Assembly: GCF_000020725.1 (NCBI RefSeq)
Contig: NC_011146.1
Coordinates: 434,001 to 498,000 of the forward strand
From: Citrifermentans bemidjiense Bem
GTDB taxonomy: Bacteria > Desulfobacterota > Desulfuromonadia > Geobacterales > Geobacteraceae
DNA length: 64,000 bases
Reading direction: 5' to 3'
In this document: piece after piece, positions 47,568-56,422 of the stretch
How positions within the stretch are numbered: the stretch's first letter is position 1
Layout of the letters: every line of letters starts with the position of its first letter
The notes under the pieces: generated by a model
Seen by the model: only the letters and a program-made list of their open reading frames with translations
Database searches by the model: none
Told to the model about the DNA's origin: nothing
Program-made: the position numbers and the translations under genes

Positions 47568-48379
47568 ATGCCTTGCTTTTCAACAGCACCCTGGTCATCT
47601 ACGCAGTAGCCACCGTCATCTACCTTGCCTACCTGGTCAAGCCCAAGCAATCCCTCGGACGCGCCGGTTTCTGGCTGACCGTGGCAGGCTTCGTTGTGCA
47701 TTTAGGCTTCACGCTGAACCGCTTCCTCGAAGCGGGGCACACCCCGATCACCAATCTCCACGAATCGCTTTCCTTCTTCAGCATGGCCACGGTCGGCATC
47801 TTCATTATGTTCGAGAGGCGCTACAAGGCGTCCATCCTCGGCTCGTTCGTCATGCCGCTGGCGCTTTTGATCCTGGCGATCTCGGCGACCTTCTCGGCCG
47901 TCATCCCGCCGCTGAACCCCGCGCTCAAGAGCAAGTGGCTCGCCATCCATACCATCATGGCCTTCCTCGGGTACGCGGCCTTCGCCATCTCCTTCGGCGT
48001 CAGCGTCATGTACCTGATCCAGTCGCACTTCCTGAAGAAGCGCCGGCTCGGGCCGATGTTCCAGAAGCTGCCGCCGCTCGACATGCTGGACGACATCAGC
48101 TACCGCTGCCTTACCTTCGGCTTCCCGCTGCTGACCTTCGCCATCATCTCCGGCGCCATCTGGGCCGAAACCGCGTGGGGCACCTACTGGAGCTGGGACC
48201 CCAAGGAAACCTGGTCGCTCATCACCTGGTTCATCTACGCGGCGCTTCTCCACGGCCGGCTCACTACCGGCTGGCGCGGCAGGAAAGCTGCCATGCTTTC
48301 CATTTTCGGATTTGTCATCATGCTCTTCACCTTCCTCGGCGTGAATCTTCTCCTGTCGGGGCTGCACAGCTACAAGTAA
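47564..48379 (+). CDS. ccsA: Cytochrome c assembly protein CcsA (HemX-like)
   Basis: 271 residues with about eight membrane helices. The tryptophan-rich heme-handling loop WGTYWSWDPKETWSLITW lies near residue 205, with histidines in NLHESL and AIHTIM and LLHGRL as heme ligands. It transports heme and joins it to CxxCH proteins in System II. Its ATG overlaps the end of the Met8-like gene, which ties heme supply to cytochrome maturation in one operon. Confidence 0.92.
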   Translation: MNALLFNSTLVIYAVATVIYLAYLVKPKQSLGRAGFWLTVAGFVVHLGFTLNRFLEAGHTPITNLHESLSFFSMATVGIFIMFERRYKASILGSFVMPLALLILAISATFSAVIPPLNPALKSKWLAIHTIMAFLGYAAFAISFGVSVMYLIQSHFLKKRRLGPMFQKLPPLDMLDDISYRCLTFGFPLLTFAIISGAIWAETAWGTYWSWDPKETWSLITWFIYAALLHGRLTTGWRGRKAAMLSIFGFVIMLFTFLGVNLLLSGLHSYK

Positions 48380-48439
48380 GGGCAACAAGAGGCGGCAACC
48401 GCTTTTCGGTTGTGATTCTCAGGAAGAGGCAGGTTTGTT

Positions 48440-49744
48440 ATGAATATTATTGTGGTTGGGCTGTCGCACAAAACTGCCGCAGTTGAAATAAGGGAAAAAG
48501 TAGCCTTCGCCCCGACCCAGATGGAAAAACCGCTCCAGGCTGTCGTGGCGCTGCCCGACATCACCGAGGCGGTCATCGTCTCCACCTGCAACAGGGTCGA
48601 GATCTACGCCACCACGCGCGACGTCGCTGGGGGGATGGCGAGGATCAAGCGTTTCCTGGCGGATTACCACAACGTCCCCCTGGAGTTGCTGGAGAAGCAC
48701 CTCTACAGCTACCACGGCGAGGACGCCACCCGTCACGTCTTCCGGGTCGCCTCCAGCCTCGATTCCATGGTGGTCGGCGAGCCGCAGATACTCGGGCAGA
48801 TCAAGACCTCCTACGGTTACGCCGCCGAGTACAAGAGCTCCGGCATCATCCTGAACCGCTTCCTGCACAAGGCCTTCTCCGTTGCCAAGAGGGTCCGCAC
48901 CGAGACCAAAATCGCCTCCTCCGCCGTATCGGTCGCCTTTGCAGCCGTCGAGTTGGCCAAGAAAATCTTCGGGGAACTCTCCGACAAGACCGTCCTTCTG
49001 ATCGGCGCCGGCGAGATGTGCGAGCTTGCCGCCAAGCACTTCATCAACACCGGCGTGCGCGGCGTCATGGTCACCAACCGCACCTACGAGCGCGCCGAAA
49101 AGCTGGCCGAGGAATTCGACGCGAAGCCGGTTCATTTCGAGGCGTTGATGGAGACCCTTCCCAAGGCCGACATCATCCTCTCCTCCACCGGCGCGCCGCA
49201 CTTCATCATCCACGAAAAGGATATGGAGGAAGTGCTGCGCCGCCGCAAGCACAAGCCCATGTTCTTCATCGACATCGCCGTGCCGCGCGACATCGACCCC
49301 AAGGTCAACAACGTGGAGAACTGTTATCTCTACACCGTCGACGATCTGAACGGCGTCGTCGCCACCAACCTGGAACAGCGCAAGGTCGAGGCGGCCAAGG
49401 CCGAGGCCATCGTCGAGCAGGAGATCGGGCAGTTCTTCAAGTGGCTCTCCTCGCTGGAGGTCACCCCGACCATCGTGGCGCTCAGGACCCACTTCGACGA
49501 GATCCGCAAGGCCGAGCTCTCCAAGACCATCTCCGGGTGGAAGGACCTTCCCCCCGGCGCCGAGAAGAAGCTCGATGCGCTCACCAACGCCATCATGAAC
49601 AAGCTGTTGCACCAGCCCACCAGCGTGCTGAAGAGGATCGACCAGGGAAACCGCAACGACCTCTATGTCGACGCGCTGAGGAACCTATTCGACCTCGAAG
49701 TCGGGGGGGAGTCGCAGGACAACATGATGGAACTGGAAGACTGA
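48440..49744 (+). CDS. hemA: Glutamyl-tRNA reductase
   Basis: 434 residues. It reduces glutamyl-tRNA to glutamate-1-semialdehyde, the first committed step of C5 tetrapyrrole synthesis. [16 protein letters not shown], the catalytic cysteine in [10 protein letters not shown] (about residue 50), [11 protein letters not shown], and the NADPH-binding [13 protein letters not shown] are all present, with a C-terminal dimerisation domain. It is co-directional with ccsA (61 bases upstream). Confidence 0.97.
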   Translation: MNIIVVGLSHKTAAVEIREKVAFAPTQMEKPLQAVVALPDITEAVIVSTCNRVEIYATTRDVAGGMARIKRFLADYHNVPLELLEKHLYSYHGEDATRHVFRVASSLDSMVVGEPQILGQIKTSYGYAAEYKSSGIILNRFLHKAFSVAKRVRTETKIASSAVSVAFAAVELAKKIFGELSDKTVLLIGAGEMCELAAKHFINTGVRGVMVTNRTYERAEKLAEEFDAKPVHFEALMETLPKADIILSSTGAPHFIIHEKDMEEVLRRRKHKPMFFIDIAVPRDIDPKVNNVENCYLYTVDDLNGVVATNLEQRKVEAAKAEAIVEQEIGQFFKWLSSLEVTPTIVALRTHFDEIRKAELSKTISGWKDLPPGAEKKLDALTNAIMNKLLHQPTSVLKRIDQGNRNDLYVDALRNLFDLEVGGESQDNMMELED

Positions 49745-49748
49745 GAAG

Positions 49749-49913
49749 CAGGGGCTAGGGGCTGAAAAACCGGGGCTAGGGGCTGGGGGCTGGAACTGCC
49801 TGAACCGGCGACGGGTCCGGTCAATATCACTTTATCCAAGGGATTAGGTAGTAGCGGTTAGGGGAACGGCGGATTGTACGCCAGCCCCTAGCCCCTAGTC
49901 CCTAATCCCTCGA
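49749..49913. repeat. GGGGCTA-type repeat, inverted around the hemA-hemC gap
   Basis: Units of GGGGCTA/GGGGCTG (49751-49792) and their complement CAGCCCCTAGCCCC (49882 onwards) lie on both sides of the hemA-hemC gap, with an AGGGATTAGG / CCCTAATCCCT pair further in. The gap can fold into a large hairpin. Confidence 0.75.
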
Positions 49914-49933
49914 TTAACACAAAGGAGAAGTAC

Positions 49934-50890
49934 ATGGCGCTGAAAGAGCTGAGAATAGGTACCCGCGCGAGCCAGCTCGCACTCTGGCAGGCAAACTGGG
50001 TCAAATCCGAGCTGGAAAAACGCTACCCGGACATGACCGTCACCCTCACCAAGATCAAGACCATCGGGGACAAGATCCTCGACGTGCCCCTGGCTCAGGT
50101 GGGCGGCAAGGGCCTGTTCGTGAAGGAGATCGAGGAGGCGATGCTGCGCGGCGAGATCGACATCGCGGTGCACAGCATGAAGGACGTGCCGACCGAATTC
50201 CCCGAGGGTCTGGGCCTTTACTGCATCACCGAGCGCGAAGATCCGCGCGATGCGGTCATCTCCAACGGCGTCAAGTTCGCCGACCTGCCGCAGGGCGCGC
50301 GTATCGGCACCTCTGCGCTCAGGCGTCAGGCGCAGCTCCTCAAGGTGCGTCCCGACCTCGAGATGGTCATCATTCGCGGCAACGTGCAGACACGCATGGA
50401 CAAGCTTAAGACCGAAGGGCTTGACGCCGTCATCCTCGCCGCGGCCGGCCTGAACCGCCTGGGCTTTGCCGATCAGATCACCGAGATGCTCCCGACCGAT
50501 CTCTCCCTCCCCGCCATCGGCCAGGGCGCGCTGGGCATCGAGTGCAACCTTTCCAACCAGGATGTGAAGGACGCCATCTCCTTCTTCAACTCTCCGGACA
50601 CCAGCCGCGCCGTTCGTGCCGAGCGCGCTCTGCTGTGGCGCTGCGAGGGTGGCTGCCAGGTTCCCATCGCCGCCTTCGGCGAAGTGACCGGCGACCAGCT
50701 GAAGCTGACCGGTTTCATCGCCTCCGTCGACGGCAAGGTTTCCGTCAAGGGAGTCGTGACTGGTCCTGCCGACGACTGCGAGAAGCTTGGTGTGAAGCTC
50801 GCCGAGCAGCTCCTTTCCGAAGGTGGCCACGCCATCCTCGCCGAGGTATACCAGCGTGAAGTCTCCCGGGAGAAGGAAATCCCGGTATAA
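49934..50890 (+). CDS. hemC: Porphobilinogen deaminase (hydroxymethylbilane synthase)
   Basis: 318 residues. It polymerises four porphobilinogens. The N-terminal LRIGTRASQLALWQA and KDVPTEFPEGL are conserved, and the dipyrromethane cofactor cysteine is in RCEGGCQVPIAAFGE (about residue 242). AAGGAG precedes the ATG. Confidence 0.97.
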   Translation: MALKELRIGTRASQLALWQANWVKSELEKRYPDMTVTLTKIKTIGDKILDVPLAQVGGKGLFVKEIEEAMLRGEIDIAVHSMKDVPTEFPEGLGLYCITEREDPRDAVISNGVKFADLPQGARIGTSALRRQAQLLKVRPDLEMVIIRGNVQTRMDKLKTEGLDAVILAAAGLNRLGFADQITEMLPTDLSLPAIGQGALGIECNLSNQDVKDAISFFNSPDTSRAVRAERALLWRCEGGCQVPIAAFGEVTGDQLKLTGFIASVDGKVSVKGVVTGPADDCEKLGVKLAEQLLSEGGHAILAEVYQREVSREKEIPV

Positions 50891-50900
50891 CCAAAACCTC

Positions 50901-51085
50901 AAAAGCACTCACCACAGAGGACACAGAGGTACACAGAGGAAAATCTGAGGAACTACAAAAGCTTTTCGCCCCCCCCTCCCGCAAGGGGAGGGGGGACCAA
51001 GAACGGCTTTCCCCGAGTCAAAGTCTTTTTGTTTCTCTCTGTGACCTACGTGATCCTCCGTGACCTCTGTGTTAATGCTTTTTAG
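50901..51085. repeat. CACAGAG-type inverted repeat arms between hemC and cobA-hemD
   Basis: The left arm (about 50901-50950, CACCACAGAGGACACAGAGG...) and the right arm (about 51021-51085, reverse complement type CTCTGTGACC...CCTCTGTG) enclose the dispersed element at 50967. The same arm type recurs on both sides of 53,900-54,060. Confidence 0.8.
50967..51015 (-). repeat. Dispersed repeat element, copy 2 (inverted)
   Basis: Reverse complement of the element at 43011-43060 with one internal base change and a differing end. Contains the same GGGGAGGGG palindrome. It lies in the loop of the CACAGAG inverted repeat. Confidence 0.85.
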
Positions 51086-51160
51086 GTTGCAGCTTTCACT
51101 TTGTTCTTTTCAAGGCTAATGGATTCCCCTTAGCCTTTTGCCTTTTGGTGTGGTGTCGCT

Positions 51161-52705
51161 ATGAGCGCTGATATGAAGAACGGATATGTCTATCTGATCG
51201 GTGCGGGTCCTGGAGACCCGGGCCTGATCACGGTGAAAGGGCGCGATTGCCTGACCAAGGCCCAGGTGGTGATGTACGACTACCTGGCCAACGAGGAACT
51301 GCTGCGCCTCGCCCCGAAGGGGGCGGAGCTCATCTACGCCGGCAAGGTCGGCGGCGAGCACAACCGGGAGCAGAGCCAGATCAACGAACTACTGGTACAG
51401 AAGGCGCTCTCGGGCAAGATCGTGGCGAGACTCAAGGGGGGCGATTCCTTCATCTTCGGGCGCGGCGGCGAAGAATGCGAGGCGCTGGTCGAGGCCGGCA
51501 TCCCCTTCGAGATCGTCCCCGGCATCACCGCTGCAGTCGGCGCCACCAGCTATGCCGGTATCCCCCTTACCCATCGCGGCGTGACCACCTCCGTCGCCTT
51601 CGTCACCGGGCACGAGAAGAAAGGGAAGGCCAGTTCCGAAATCGATTGGGAAGGTCTCTCTCTGGGAAGCGGCACCGTCGTCTTCTACATGGGCGTCACC
51701 AACCTGCCGCACATAGCCTGCAGCATGATGGAGCACGGCCGCGCGCCGCAGACCCCGGTGGCGCTGATCCGCTGGGGCACCCGCCCCGAGCAGGAAGTGC
51801 TGGTCGGAACGCTGGCGAACATCGCAGAAAAGGCGAAGGCCGCCGAGTTCAAGGCGCCCGCCATCACCGTAGTCGGCGAAGTGGTCAACCTCAGGGAAAC
51901 CCTGCGCTGGTTCGACAACCGCCCGCTCTTCGGGCGCTCGGTCCTGGTGACCCGCGGCGCCGACCAGGCGGGCGGGTTCACCTCCAAGCTGGAGCAGCTC
52001 GGCGCCAGGGCTTACTGCTGCCCGACCATCGAAATCACCCCGCCCACCGATCATTCCGCACTCGACGAGGCGATCGAGGGGCTGGACAGCTTCAACTGGA
52101 TCATCTTCACCTCGTACAACGCCGTGAAGTACTTCTTCGCCAGACTCTCCGAGCACAACCTCGACACCCGTGCCCTCGGCCGCTGCCGCGTCTGCGCCGT
52201 CGGTCCCAAGACCGCCGCGGCGCTGGCTCAATACGGCATTCGGGCCGATCTGATCCCTTCCGATTACAAGGCCGAGGGGGTCATCGAAATCTTTTCCGAG
52301 ATGGACATGGCAGGACAATGGGTGCTTTTCCCCAAAGGCGACCGTGCCCGCGAAGTCATCACCGAGGAGTTGGGGCGGATGGGAGCCCAGGTCATCGCAC
52401 CTGTCGCCTATGCGAACCACACCCCTGACGATATCCCAGCCGAGGCGCTCGCCGCCCTCGAGGACGGTCGCATCGACTGCGCCACCTTCACCTCCTCCTC
52501 CACCGTGCAGAACTTGGCCGCCATCCTGGGCGAGAACCGGTTCCTGCATCTGATGCAAGGAGTAAAGGTCGCCTCCATCGGCCCCATCACCTCCAAGACC
52601 TGCCGGGATCTGGGGCTTGAGGTGCACATGGAGCCCGCCGAGTACACGCTCGACGCGCTGGCCGCGGAGATGATCGAATATTTTCGCGCAGGGGAATTAC
52701 GGTAA
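51161..52705 (+). CDS. cobA-hemD: Uroporphyrinogen-III C-methyltransferase / uroporphyrinogen-III synthase fusion
   Basis: 514 residues. The first half (about 8-250) is the SAM-dependent methyltransferase with GYVYLIGAGPGDPGLIT, GGEHNREQSQIN and RLKGGDSFIFGRGGEE. The second half (about 255-505) is a HemD-type synthase (VLVTRGADQAGGFTSKLEQLGA and later FTSSSTVQNLAAIL). One protein therefore makes uroporphyrinogen III and methylates it to precorrin-2, for siroheme or cobalamin. It feeds the Met8-like enzyme encoded upstream. Confidence 0.95.
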   Translation: MSADMKNGYVYLIGAGPGDPGLITVKGRDCLTKAQVVMYDYLANEELLRLAPKGAELIYAGKVGGEHNREQSQINELLVQKALSGKIVARLKGGDSFIFGRGGEECEALVEAGIPFEIVPGITAAVGATSYAGIPLTHRGVTTSVAFVTGHEKKGKASSEIDWEGLSLGSGTVVFYMGVTNLPHIACSMMEHGRAPQTPVALIRWGTRPEQEVLVGTLANIAEKAKAAEFKAPAITVVGEVVNLRETLRWFDNRPLFGRSVLVTRGADQAGGFTSKLEQLGARAYCCPTIEITPPTDHSALDEAIEGLDSFNWIIFTSYNAVKYFFARLSEHNLDTRALGRCRVCAVGPKTAAALAQYGIRADLIPSDYKAEGVIEIFSEMDMAGQWVLFPKGDRAREVITEELGRMGAQVIAPVAYANHTPDDIPAEALAALEDGRIDCATFTSSSTVQNLAAILGENRFLHLMQGVKVASIGPITSKTCRDLGLEVHMEPAEYTLDALAAEMIEYFRAGELR

Positions 52706-52708
52706 CTG

Positions 52709-52792
52709 AAGTAGAACCTCCCTCTTTAGCTGTATCAGGTGGCCGCAGGTCCCCTCGCCCAGCGGGAGAGGGACAGGGTGAGGGAAGGTTTT
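52709..52792 (+). repeat. Dispersed ~85-base element, copy 1
   Basis: Runs from GAAGTAGAACCTCC through GGTCCCCTCGCCCAGCGGGA to the following GGTGAGGGAAGG. A second copy with the same orientation and nearly the same sequence lies at 57026-57110. Confidence 0.85.
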
Positions 52793-52823
52793 AAAGGCAA
52801 CAACAGACAAAAAGGAGAGATCA

Positions 52824-53843
52824 ATGTTCTACCCACTGTACAGAGCGAGAAGGATCCGGGGCAAAGAAGTCTTCAGAAACATGGTCAGGGAGACCTCGCT
52901 TTCCGCCAATGACCTCATATACCCGATGTTTTCCGCCTTCGGCAAAGGGATCAAGAAAGAGATCTCCTCCATGCCCGGCATCTATCAGCAGTCCATCGAG
53001 AACATCGTCGAGGAGGCGCAGGAAGTTTACGAGCTGGGTGTTCCCGCCGTCATCCTCTTCGGCATTCCCGAGCAGAAGGACGCCATGGGGACCGACGCCT
53101 ACTCCGACACCGGGATCATCCAGGAGACCATTCGCGCCATCAAGAAATCCGTTCCCAAGCTCGCCGTCATCACCGACGTCTGCATGTGCGAGTACACCGA
53201 TCACGGCCATTGCGGCGTGATCAAAAACGGCGACGTCGACAACGACGAGACCCTGGAGCTGCTCGCCAAAGAAGCCCTTTCCCATGCCAAGGCCGGTGCC
53301 GACATGGTCGCACCCTCCGACATGATGGACGGGCGCGTCGCAGCCATCCGCGAGTCTTTGGACAACAACGGCTTCAACCAGATCCCGCTGATGAGCTACG
53401 CCGTCAAGTACGCTTCCGGGTACTATGGTCCGTTCAGGGAAGCCGCCGAGTCCACGCCGCAGTTCGGCGACCGTCGTTCCTACCAGATGGATCCGGCTAA
53501 CCGGCTCGAAGCCATCCGCGAAGCACGCATGGACGTCGAAGAAGGCGCCGACATCCTCATGGTGAAACCCGGCCTTCCCTACCTCGACATCGTGCGCGAG
53601 GTGAGGAACGAGTTCAACCTCCCGACCGCCGTGTACAACGTCTCCGGCGAGTACAGCATGATCAAGTCCGCCGCCAAGATGGGTTGGATCGACGAAGACC
53701 GCGTCATTATGGAGACCATGATGTCCTTCAAGCGTGCCGGTGCCGACCTGATCCTGACCTATCACTCCAAAGAAGTAGCCAAGCTTTTGAGGAAAGGGTA
53801 CGAAGCCGACATCAGCGATCGCTGCGGCTGCGGCTGCAGGTAA
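52824..53843 (+). CDS. hemB: Porphobilinogen synthase (delta-aminolevulinate dehydratase)
   Basis: 339 residues. Zinc-type cysteines are present ([13 protein letters not shown]) and the two active-site lysines lie in [14 protein letters not shown] and [12 protein letters not shown]. It condenses two aminolevulinates to porphobilinogen. A Cys-rich tail (DRCGCGCR) follows the normal end and is unusual. AAAGGAG precedes the ATG. Confidence 0.97.
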   Translation: MFYPLYRARRIRGKEVFRNMVRETSLSANDLIYPMFSAFGKGIKKEISSMPGIYQQSIENIVEEAQEVYELGVPAVILFGIPEQKDAMGTDAYSDTGIIQETIRAIKKSVPKLAVITDVCMCEYTDHGHCGVIKNGDVDNDETLELLAKEALSHAKAGADMVAPSDMMDGRVAAIRESLDNNGFNQIPLMSYAVKYASGYYGPFREAAESTPQFGDRRSYQMDPANRLEAIREARMDVEEGADILMVKPGLPYLDIVREVRNEFNLPTAVYNVSGEYSMIKSAAKMGWIDEDRVIMETMMSFKRAGADLILTYHSKEVAKLLRKGYEADISDRCGCGCR

Positions 53844-53850
53844 GCCAGGC

Positions 53851-54110
53851 AAGGCTAAAAGCTCACCACAGAGGTTCACAGAGGTACACAGAGGAAAAGG
53901 CAGAAACAACAAGGGGCGCAGATATACTCGTTTCGAGCATCTGCGCCCCTTATTTTGTGACATGGAAATACAACAGCTCTCTTCTGGTTTAACCGTAAAG
54001 CTTTTTGTTTTATGCAGTTATCCCCTGTATCCCTTTCATCCCTGTTTAGAGCTTTTAGAAGTTGTTTCCCTCTGTGGTTCCTCTGTGTTCCGCTGTGGTG
54101 AGTGCTTTAA
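53851..54110. repeat. CACAGAG-type inverted repeat arms after hemB
   Basis: Left arm (about 53851-53897) and right arm (about 54051-54110) read CACCACAGAGG... and ...CTCTGTGGTTCC in opposite orientation, enclosing the hemB terminator. The right arm touches the end of the cupin gene. Confidence 0.75.
53911..53957 (+). terminator. Terminator of hemB
   Basis: AAGGGGCGCAGAT (53911-53923) and ATCTGCGCCCCTT (53939-53951) form a 13-bp perfect stem, with a small CTCG/CGAG stem in the loop, followed by ATTTTG. Confidence 0.85.
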
Positions 54111-54445
54111 GCCCTGATCATCACCAGCAGCATCTTGAACGGCTTCACCGCCCTAAGCGAATGCGGCTTATTCGCCGGCATGATGATGATCTCCCCCGCC
54201 GCGACATTGTGAGCGGTCCCGTCTATATTGATCTCCGCCTCCCCATCCAGCACCTGCACGAACGCGTCATAGGGGGCGGTATGCTCACTCAGCCCCTCTC
54301 CCGCGTCAAAGGCGAACGCAGTGATAGTTCCCACCGGCTTGTCTATGACCGTCCTGCTCACCACCGCGCCATCCTGATAGCCAGCCAGGTTCACCAGATT
54401 CAGCTTCTCTCCAAGAGCCACCCCTTTTTTCTCAGCCATATCCAT
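54107..54445 (-). CDS. Cupin domain protein
   Basis: 112 residues of a single small cupin. The two conserved cupin stretches are recognisable as SEHTAPYDAFVQVLDGEAEINIDG and IIIMPANKPHSLRAV, with a histidine in each. The function is unknown; these short cupins bind a metal or small ligand. Convergent with hemB; a methionine two residues further in is an alternative start. Confidence 0.85.
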   Translation of the reverse strand: MDMAEKKGVALGEKLNLVNLAGYQDGAVVSRTVIDKPVGTITAFAFDAGEGLSEHTAPYDAFVQVLDGEAEINIDGTAHNVAAGEIIIMPANKPHSLRAVKPFKMLLVMIRA

Positions 54446-54541
54446 TCTCCTCTCACATAGGTTTCGTTCTTGATAGGAACTGTAACCCGATCAGACAGTG
54501 ATGCAATTGATGCAGGTCAATCTAATGGTAAAATTCTGCGC

Positions 54542-55624
54542 ATGCCCAAACCTTTTCGCTACCTGGAACCCACCTTTTTTGCCGGTCTCTTTGACGACCC
54601 GCTGCTTTTGGTTCGCGTGCGCCCTACCGGACGTGCTCTTCTCTTCGACTGCGGCAAGATGCACCACCTAGCCAAGAGGGTCTACACCTCCATCGACGCC
54701 ATATTCATCAGCCACGCCCACATGGACCATTTCATGGGGATGGACAGCGTTGTCCGCCACAGCCACGCCTCTCCCCGCACTATCGACGTCTTCGGTCCTC
54801 CGGGTCTTGCGGCTCGCATGGGTCACAAGTTCTCCTGCTACGATTGGAACCTCGCCGACACCTTCTGGGGCAACTTCAGGGTAAGCGAGATAGACGACGG
54901 CCGGATCAGCAGCACGCTTTTTAGCGGCCCCGATGCCTTCGCCGCCAGCAGGGAAGGGGAGCGCTCCGGCGTCCTTTACAGCAACAGGCACCTCACCGTG
55001 ACCAGCGCGCAGTGCGAGCACAGGATACCCGTCCTCGCCTACAAGGTGGAAGAAGGCGCTGCCTTCGTGATTGACGACGAACGGATGGCCGAAGCGTGCG
55101 TCAGAAAAGGCGCGTGGCTGAAGGATCTGGAGAAGCTCTTTCGTGATGGGGAAATGAAGGGGAACCCGGTAAGGCATCTCTGTGTCAGCGGAGAAGAAGT
55201 GGAAGAACGACTGGAACCCGATGCCGCGGCACTGTATCAGCGGATCAGGAAGTTCGAGGAACCCGCGAGCATCGGCTATGTCACCGACATCGGGTACTCA
55301 GAGGAAAACATGGCGAGCCTGGAAGGATTGGTAAAGGGAGTGACGCTTCTTGTCTGTGAGTGCGCTTTCCTCGCCTCCGAGCAAACCAAGGCGCGGCTTT
55401 CAAGGCACATGAGCACCGCCGATTTCAACATGATGTTGGACCGGCTGCGCCCCAAGTACGTGTTGCCGATGCACTTCTCCAAGACCTATCAGCGTGGAAG
55501 CGAGCCCCTGTACCGGGAGATAGAGCCGCCGCCGGGAGTAACAGTGTTGAAGATCCCCGACCGCCTGACCCCCCGCCCGATCATGGAAAGCGAGGTGCCG
55601 AGGCCGGTGGAACTAAAAACCTGA
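54542..55624 (+). CDS. MBL-fold metallo-hydrolase, RNase Z-like
   Basis: 360 residues from the ATG at 54542; the upstream frame from 54470 lacks family-like sequence and no strong ribosome-binding site marks either start. The zinc motif SHAHMDHFMGMD lies near residue 58, with ECAFL and MHFSKTYQRG later. It belongs to the RNase Z/ElaC-like group. Canonical RNase Z is about 300 residues, so this may process another substrate. It is divergent from the cupin. Confidence 0.82.
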   Translation: MPKPFRYLEPTFFAGLFDDPLLLVRVRPTGRALLFDCGKMHHLAKRVYTSIDAIFISHAHMDHFMGMDSVVRHSHASPRTIDVFGPPGLAARMGHKFSCYDWNLADTFWGNFRVSEIDDGRISSTLFSGPDAFAASREGERSGVLYSNRHLTVTSAQCEHRIPVLAYKVEEGAAFVIDDERMAEACVRKGAWLKDLEKLFRDGEMKGNPVRHLCVSGEEVEERLEPDAAALYQRIRKFEEPASIGYVTDIGYSEENMASLEGLVKGVTLLVCECAFLASEQTKARLSRHMSTADFNMMLDRLRPKYVLPMHFSKTYQRGSEPLYREIEPPPGVTVLKIPDRLTPRPIMESEVPRPVELKT

Positions 55625-55625
55625 T

Positions 55626-55693
55626 TCACGCAAAGCCGCAAAGGCGCAAAGAAAAACTCCTGGTTTGCTTTGCGCCTTTGCGGCTTTGCGTGA
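55626..55693. repeat. Perfect 26-bp inverted repeat (terminator or REP)
   Basis: TCACGCAAAGCCGCAAAGGC... at 55626-55651 is the perfect reverse complement of 55668-55693 across a 16-base loop. GACGCTTTTT follows, so it can terminate the MBL gene. GCAAAG units are themselves repeated within the arm. Confidence 0.9.
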
Positions 55694-55752
55694 GACGCTT
55701 TTTGCTTTTCTTATCTTGTATCCTCAGCGTCTTTTCTGCTACAAAAGCCCCT

Positions 55753-56121
55753 ATGAAAAAGACCAGCTCCAACAACGACGCCCCCGTAGTCTACTCCTCC
55801 GAATTCGGCCGCATGTGCCCGGGTTGCGGCAAGCCCCTCAAGGATTGCGTTTGCCGCAAGAACGCCTCAGCCCCTGCAGGCGACGGCGTAGTGCGTCTAA
55901 GGCGCGAAACAAAAGGGAGAGGCGGCAAGACAGTCATCGTCATTGCCGGCCTCCCCCTCGATGCAGATAAACTCACCGCCCTTGCCGGAGAGCTGAAACG
56001 CCGCTGCGGCTGCGGCGGTACCGCCAAAGACGGCATAATCGAGATCCAGGGCGACCACGCCGACGTCCTTTTAGCCGAACTCGCCAAGCGCGGCTACAAG
56101 GCCAAGCGCGCCGGCGGCTAG
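55753..56121 (+). CDS. SUI1/YciH family translation factor
   Basis: 122 residues. The N-terminal zinc-like module MCPGCGKPLKDCVC precedes a SUI1 domain with TKGRGGKTVIVIAGLPLD, LKRRCGCGGTAKDG and IEIQGDH. Such proteins are relatives of eIF1 that influence start-site selection. No ribosome-binding site is evident; it lies shortly after the 26-bp hairpin. Confidence 0.88.
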   Translation: MKKTSSNNDAPVVYSSEFGRMCPGCGKPLKDCVCRKNASAPAGDGVVRLRRETKGRGGKTVIVIAGLPLDADKLTALAGELKRRCGCGGTAKDGIIEIQGDHADVLLAELAKRGYKAKRAGG

Positions 56122-56128
56122 TTTGAAG

Positions 56129-56326
56129 CTATTCCACCAGGAACGTCTTTTTCTCGACTTGAACCTTGTCGCCGCGGCGCAGTTTCCTGCCGCGGCGCAG
56201 TTCCACCTCGCCGTTCACCGACACCATCCCCTCAGAGATGATGATCTTCGCCTCGCCGCCTGAACAGACAGCGTCCACAGCTTTGAGGAAGCTGTCCAGT
56301 TTGATGAATTCAGTATCTATCTTCAC
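56129..56326 (-). CDS. S4-domain RNA-binding protein (YbcJ/YaaA-like)
   Basis: 65 residues from the GTG at 56326, chosen because GGAGG lies four bases upstream; an ATG at 56353 is possible. It is a bare S4 domain: FIKLDSFLKAVDAVCSGGEA, VSVNGEVELRRGRKLRRGD. The S4 fold binds structured RNA. It converges on the SUI1 gene with seven bases between them. Confidence 0.85.
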   Translation of the reverse strand: MKIDTEFIKLDSFLKAVDAVCSGGEAKIIISEGMVSVNGEVELRRGRKLRRGDKVQVEKKTFLVE

Positions 56327-56366
56327 AAATCCTCCATTCTCTATAGCCGCCACCTATATGGCGCGG

Positions 56367-56395
56367 TTGAACTTATCACAGAATTCTGCTAAAAA
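56367..56395 (+). promoter_or_regulatory. Sigma-70-like promoter of efp
   Basis: TTGAAC (56367-56372), 17-base spacer, TAAAAA (56390-56395). It lies 28 bases before the ATG of efp. Confidence 0.5.
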
Positions 56396-56422
56396 GGGAC
56401 ATTTCGTAAAGGAGAATCCTGC

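Noticed and set aside
47539..48486. 315-codon plus-strand frame overlapping ccsA
   Set aside because: Out of frame with the membrane-helix-rich ccsA; Arg/His/Pro-rich shadow sequence.
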